Position numbers and translations under genes: made by a program
Source: Trogon surrucura
Lineage: Eukaryota; Chordata; Aves; Trogoniformes; Trogonidae
NCBI GenBank assembly: GCA_020746105.1
Contig: CM036658.1
Span: 13,748,689 to 13,812,688, forward strand
Reading direction: 5' to 3'
Length of the DNA stretch: 64,000 bases
The notes under the pieces: model-generated
What the model saw: the letters and a program-made list of their open reading frames with translations, nothing else
Databases searched by the model: none
What the model was told of the DNA's origin: nothing
Shown here: positions 59,764 to 64,000 of the stretch, piece by piece
How the letters are laid out: every line of letters begins with the position of its first letter
How positions within the stretch are numbered: the stretch's first letter is position 1

Positions 59764-61591
59764 AAATATTTAAAAAAGAAAGACAGAAAAAGCCATAATT
59801 CAAAGAGAAGATTAAGGGGGGAAATAAGAGGCTGAAGAGAGTCTGGAAGTTTTTTGGGGAAGGTTCTTTGTCTGTCAGATGGTTTCATTGCTGAATGACA
59901 ACCTTTGCAAGAGCACGTGACAGGGAAGACTAAGTATTTTCTTATTATATCAGATGACAAACCCACAAAGGATGAATGTAGTCTTAACCACAAAGTTTCA
60001 CTGAAAATCTTGCCCACGTTATTAAACTGCATGTGTACTGTTGGGTAGTTAGAATTTTTAGTATCGTCTCTTCAAATACACTCATCAAGTACTACGTGTG
60101 TTTGACATGTAGTATATCTGAGTAGTATCTGTATGTGATTATTTCGTTATTATTATTTACTCTATGCAGTCAAGTGAGAGACCTGAAACACTTACATGGC
60201 CATGGAAGGGGAACACAGATGAGATACAACTAAAGCCATAGAAGGTTTATTTTTGAATTCCAGAGAACCCTTTTAGAAAACTTAAAATATGTTTGTGTGC
60301 GTATATATATGTGTGTAATACTAAAGCTGAATAGAGTGGATGTGAGCCTTTGGTTCAATCATTATCGATTTCTCCATGTTTTTTACTTTGAACTATAAAC
60401 CTTTGTTTATAAAACGATGGAGGGAGGAGAATATAATTATCTGTGTACTGCAGTTAGTTCTGTTTATGAAAAAAATTGCCAGTCATCTATGAAACTATTC
60501 TCTGATGGTGCATTATACAGTTTTCTCAGAGCTACATTTTCAATTTCTGTTTTGTTTTTTTTGTGTTTTTTTTGGTGTCTTATCATCTACAAGAATACTT
60601 CCTCTTCTGCACTATACTTAAAAATTTTCCATGTTTTACAGAAACTCAGAAATCCTCAAAGCTGAGAGGTTCTTTGATACTTACAATAAGCAATGCTAAA
60701 ATGAAGTCCTTTTGATATACTGATAGAAATTCTTTTCCCCCGTTGATAATGAAAAATGAGAGTCTATTAACACTGATTATTTCCATAATGCCAGTTCATT
60801 ACTTTTCTTGGATAATCAAATCAAAATTCATCATATAAAATGCCTATTCTTTTTCATGTGGCAATGATCCATTTTTCTTTCTAACTACTGTCTTCATTTT
60901 CTCCAAGCTGTGCACAAAACTGTTTAAAAATCTTCTTCCCCACTTTCTGATAAAAAGTCTTAGAATAGAAAAACTATTTCGTGAAAAAATGTATGTAACC
61001 TTGGTTCAGGTTTAAGAAACACAGAAATTTTATCAGTTCTTAATGTAGAAAATAATCTATAAAGATTTTATTATTACTCAAATGTAAATTACATACATAT
61101 CAAATCAATACACAATAGGTGTTTTTAAAATAAATGATTAATATCTGAAGATTTAGAAAATTCATATTTCATGAGACAGAAGTAACAGTTTAAAAAAGTA
61201 GGTTTGAATATTTCTGTTATATTGATGGACATTGTTCAGACAGAAAGACTGGAAACACAATATCCAAAGAGGTATTCCTTTTCCTGACAAAATTAGTAAA
61301 GATGAAACATCTGCCCCCTTCATGAGTTCACTTATTTCTTTGTTTGCAATTTTAATTTGGTACTCTCCAATTAACCTTGATTTTTAAGCTCCCCTGTGGA
61401 TATTTAGAAAGCTGGAAGAGGATTCAAAAACTGTTTTTCTTATGGAGCAACAATATAAGTACACTGCACCTTGATGAATTTTGAAAGACGGCAATAGGCA
61501 GGACATGGTGGGTAGTTGTAGCCATCATGTCGTTCCTTGGTGTGAAATCCCATTACATACTGCTTGGCTTTTCTTTGTATGGTGTATGCAG
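59764..61591. other. Putative intron, unique sequence
   Basis: AT-rich with a T-rich stretch at 60548-60572 and a short (TA/TG) run near 60301-60317. No repeat or supported exon is recognised. Confidence 0.5.
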
Positions 61592-61736
61592 CTGGAGTCT
61601 GCAACTCCAGTTGCCTTTGAGAACGGCAAAATGCAAGACAAATTTGACAGCTTTGGAGCACCAACAATTTTACAGTTTAATTTTCCTAAATGTGTTCTCA
61701 GGTGGAGCCAATCCTTCACAAACAATCATGTTAGAG
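61592..61736 (+). CDS. Putative internal exon 3 of 4, unidentified protein
   Basis: This 145-nt segment follows a moderately pyrimidine-rich acceptor ending TGTATGCAG at 61583-61591. It begins in phase 0, as the donor at 50577 requires. It reads 48 open codons plus one base to a donor GAG|GTCAGT. Peptide text includes PVAFENGKMQDKFDSFGAPT and then ILQFNFPKCVLRW. Other frames here, including two on the minus strand, are also open, which weakens the case. The alternative donor CAG|GTGGAG at 61701 would give phase 2, and the next exon does not fit that phase. The chosen donor lacks the consensus purine at +3. Its length equals that of the exon at 50433. No known family is recognised. Confidence 0.5.
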
Positions 61737-63129
61737 GTCAGTTAAAGGCTATATTTCTATGTGAAGTGAAGAAAATTAGAAGTAAGCAAATATTAAAATT
61801 TTTTTAACATATTTACATTGAGTGGAACAAATACACATACATGCTTCCATGTGTAACTGTATATTTTTTTCATTTTTTTGCTATCCATTTGTGATTATAA
61901 CTCTCTTAAATTTTATGGACAGCCCTGCCAATTTATCAGTCTATACAGTAACTGCTGCATTTTGCAACATACATAAATAAAACCTGTTAGAGATAATTAA
62001 AATGAATGAGGTATCCACAGAGAAAAACAGAAGTTAAAACCATTTCTAGTTATCAGAAAAAGAATTAACACTGGGAAAGATCAAAAAGCAGGGAGAAAGG
62101 AGAGAGATTCTGTGGAAGAGATGAAAAAAAGTGAAAATCAGAGAGTAGGGCTCATTCAGGAAAAGTTACAGGTGCTGTCTACAAAAGGCAAGAGTGTGTG
62201 TGGCTAAAACTACACAGAGATGACAAAGCAGAAGTTTCTGATCCTTACAGTGGCTACCAATGCATAACAAAATGTCAGATCTCCATTCTTTCTAATTTGA
62301 ACTTTTATTTCTCACATATAAATCTCTTAAAAATTTTCCTGTGCTGACATGAAAAATAGCCCGAGGGAAGTTTTTTGTTTGCTTTCACTAAAGCAACTAG
62401 GAAAACACAAAGTGAGATTGTAGTGCTGCAGGGTTACTATATGAGATGGCCTTTGTTTCTTTTGCACAGTGCAGCATATCCTCTTAGGTCAAAATAAAAA
62501 TAATGGAAGAATGTATTGTATAATCTATTTGTTGCACGACTGAAAAACTGACAAACCATATGTACATTGCATAATTTCTATTGATCAAAAGTGCCTAAGA
62601 AACAATAAAAATAATACACTGTTAACTGATGTTGTAGATTGCAGAAACAGCACTGCCAAAGAGCAGGTCAGGGCCATTAGGAGGAAGAATGATGGCTTTT
62701 GACTTCGTTGGCCTTCTATTAAACTTTTGCACATTTGAAAATCTTGCCTCTTTCCTTTAAAATTGCCAGTCTTTCCCAAGAAAATGTGAATATGTGCCCC
62801 ATGAATCTTCAGTAGTGAGTAAAGGATGTTTTGCACTAGAACATATTTGATGTCAATTAAATGATTTCTCATTTGTGCTGCAAAGGAGAGAATAAACTGA
62901 ATCCTCAAGGCAAGAGTGAGTAAGTATTCATAATGTCTTTAAATGGCTTTAATTCTAGTACTGAGGATTCATTTAATAATAATAACAATAAAAATATACC
63001 ATTTCTCATATTTACGTAGTTCACTTTGAGCAGTATGATGTAGTTCATTGAGCTACAGAGGAAAGCAGCATTTGTGTTCAGAGAAAGAATTTGTTGTTTT
63101 TCCTTTTTCTTCTCTTTTTACTGTGCTAG
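61737..63129. other. Putative intron, unique sequence
   Basis: About 1.4 kb, AT-rich, ending in a strong pyrimidine tract (63090-63129). No repeat is recognised. Confidence 0.5.
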
Positions 63130-63257
63130 AAAGCATCATCACAAAAGTCAAACTGGAAAAAAAAGAAGACAAACCAGGAATTCAAGTCTTGAGATTTGAA
63201 GGAACCAGTCTCTTTTCCAAGCAAACTTTTCACACATTGCAGTTTGGAAGCCAGTAG
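63130..63257 (+). CDS. Putative exon 4 of 4 (internal or terminal)
   Basis: A very strong acceptor (TTGTTGTTTTTCCTTTTTCT continuing to TGTGCTAG at 63129) precedes this segment. Two bases complete the codon left by the exon at 61592, giving Glu, then about 41 codons are open: SIITKVKLEKKEDKPGIQVL, then RFEGTSLFSKQTFHTLQFGS. The frame meets TAG at 63255-63257. Either this is the real stop and a short 3' UTR follows (AATAAA at 63471-63476), or the exon ends at the weak donor CCA|GTAGGA at 63253/63254. The charged, strand-like peptide is coding-like but not recognised. Confidence 0.5.
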
Positions 63258-64000
63258 GAAGGGAAAGTACTTTCTGAGCACAAGGCATACTAAGAAAGCC
63301 TGATCTGAACGTGTTGGAGTAACCCGGTTGCCAAGAAAATGCTTCATTTTTTATGGTGTGTGAAATTTTGAGCTATGAATCTGTTGCTGAAGAAATCACC
63401 CCTAAAAGGCATCTAATGCTGTGCTTTCCTCAAAATGAAAATTATTTGTCAATTCATTATATGGAATGTGAATAAAGAAACAGAAATATGCTGAAGCACA
63501 GTTGGATGCAGTGGAAATTTTCACAATTCTTTAAGCCTTCTTACACTTTAGTTAACGGGTTGTAGGCCTATGCACACTTGCAAAACTGTAAAAAAGAACA
63601 AAAATTTGGGTGCTACAGTCTCTAAGTTTTCCGAACTGGTTTCTGCAAAGGTAAAAATACTTTTTCTTATACCACATGGAAAAATTTCCATGTTTCAATA
63701 TTCTTAAACATGTTTTTCTGTGCATTGGACATGAAAATCTTTACTCAGATTTTATATCATGAAACTGTCAGTTACTGCGCACCAGTTTCCTTGTAATCTG
63801 GTTGAAGCCACTGGAAATTCCTGTGACAGTTCTCAAAAATGATGTGTCTTGTGGAGAAACATCTATACAGTAATAACATGATTCAATCAAAAAAATAGAC
63901 AACTAGTGGTCAAGTGTTCAAAGTGTTCTTCAGTGTTGGTTCTGACTGATGATCCTGCATTTTAGCTGTATACCTAAAAAAGTAATACTTCGAAAATTTT
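63258..64000. other. Unique DNA: 3' UTR or intron
   Basis: No repeat is recognised. It holds one AATAAA (63471-63476), about 215 bp after the TAG of the last putative exon, in an AT-rich context. It would be 3' UTR if that stop is used, otherwise intron. Confidence 0.4.

Noticed and set aside
1-64000. CRISPR arrays, tRNA/rRNA genes, bacterial operons, phage genes
   Set aside because: No spaced direct repeats, cloverleaf sequences or ribosome-binding sites were seen. The sequence is vertebrate.

Overview
The window is vertebrate nuclear DNA, almost certainly from a bird. It is AT-rich, has no operon-like gene density, and contains a dozen or so copies and relics of the avian LINE CR1, recognised by the 3' ATTCTATG octamer tail and the endonuclease/reverse-transcriptase peptides. 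It also holds seven solo LTRs that look like avian endogenous retroviral LTRs. I cannot name the species.

Transposable elements carry nearly all the longer open frames. CR1 copies or fragments lie at 3.4-4.9, 6.5-7.4 (scrambled order), 13.6-13.9, 14.1-15.1, 15.2, 23.5-23.75, 23.9-28.9 (nearly complete, interrupted by an LTR), 29.5-29.9 (old, uncertain), 34.8-35.4, 51.2-51.6, 53.4-54.0, 54.5-57.6 and 58.9-59.8 kb. Solo LTRs lie at 5.4-5.8, 10.7-11.8, 26.6-27.3, 36.3-37.1, 38.4-39.5, 42.3-43.3 and 52.2-53.4 kb. Three of these have matching 5-bp target-site duplications (TTATC, GAAAC, ATCAG). No internal gag, pol or env region accompanies any of them.

The main result is a set of four short, non-repeat open segments on the + strand: 30233-30390, 50433-50577, 61592-61736 and 63130 onward. 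Each is bounded by plausible splice signals. They join in compatible reading phases (0 to 2, 2 to 0, 0 to 1, 1 onward) into about 190 uninterrupted codons. I read them as consecutive internal exons of one large-intron protein-coding gene that runs left to right through the right half of the window. I do not recognise the protein. If this is right, most repeats right of 30.2 kb are intronic. The left 30 kb would be an upstream intron or intergenic DNA.

The rest is unique AT-rich sequence. Within it, a 36-bp near-perfect palindrome with an octamer (ATGCAAAT) and nearby TAATTA cores at 19.9 kb, and blocks at 44.6-44.9 and 49.2-49.5 kb, look like candidate conserved regulatory elements. Conservation could not be tested here. 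I found no tRNA, rRNA, CRISPR array, plasmid or phage feature.
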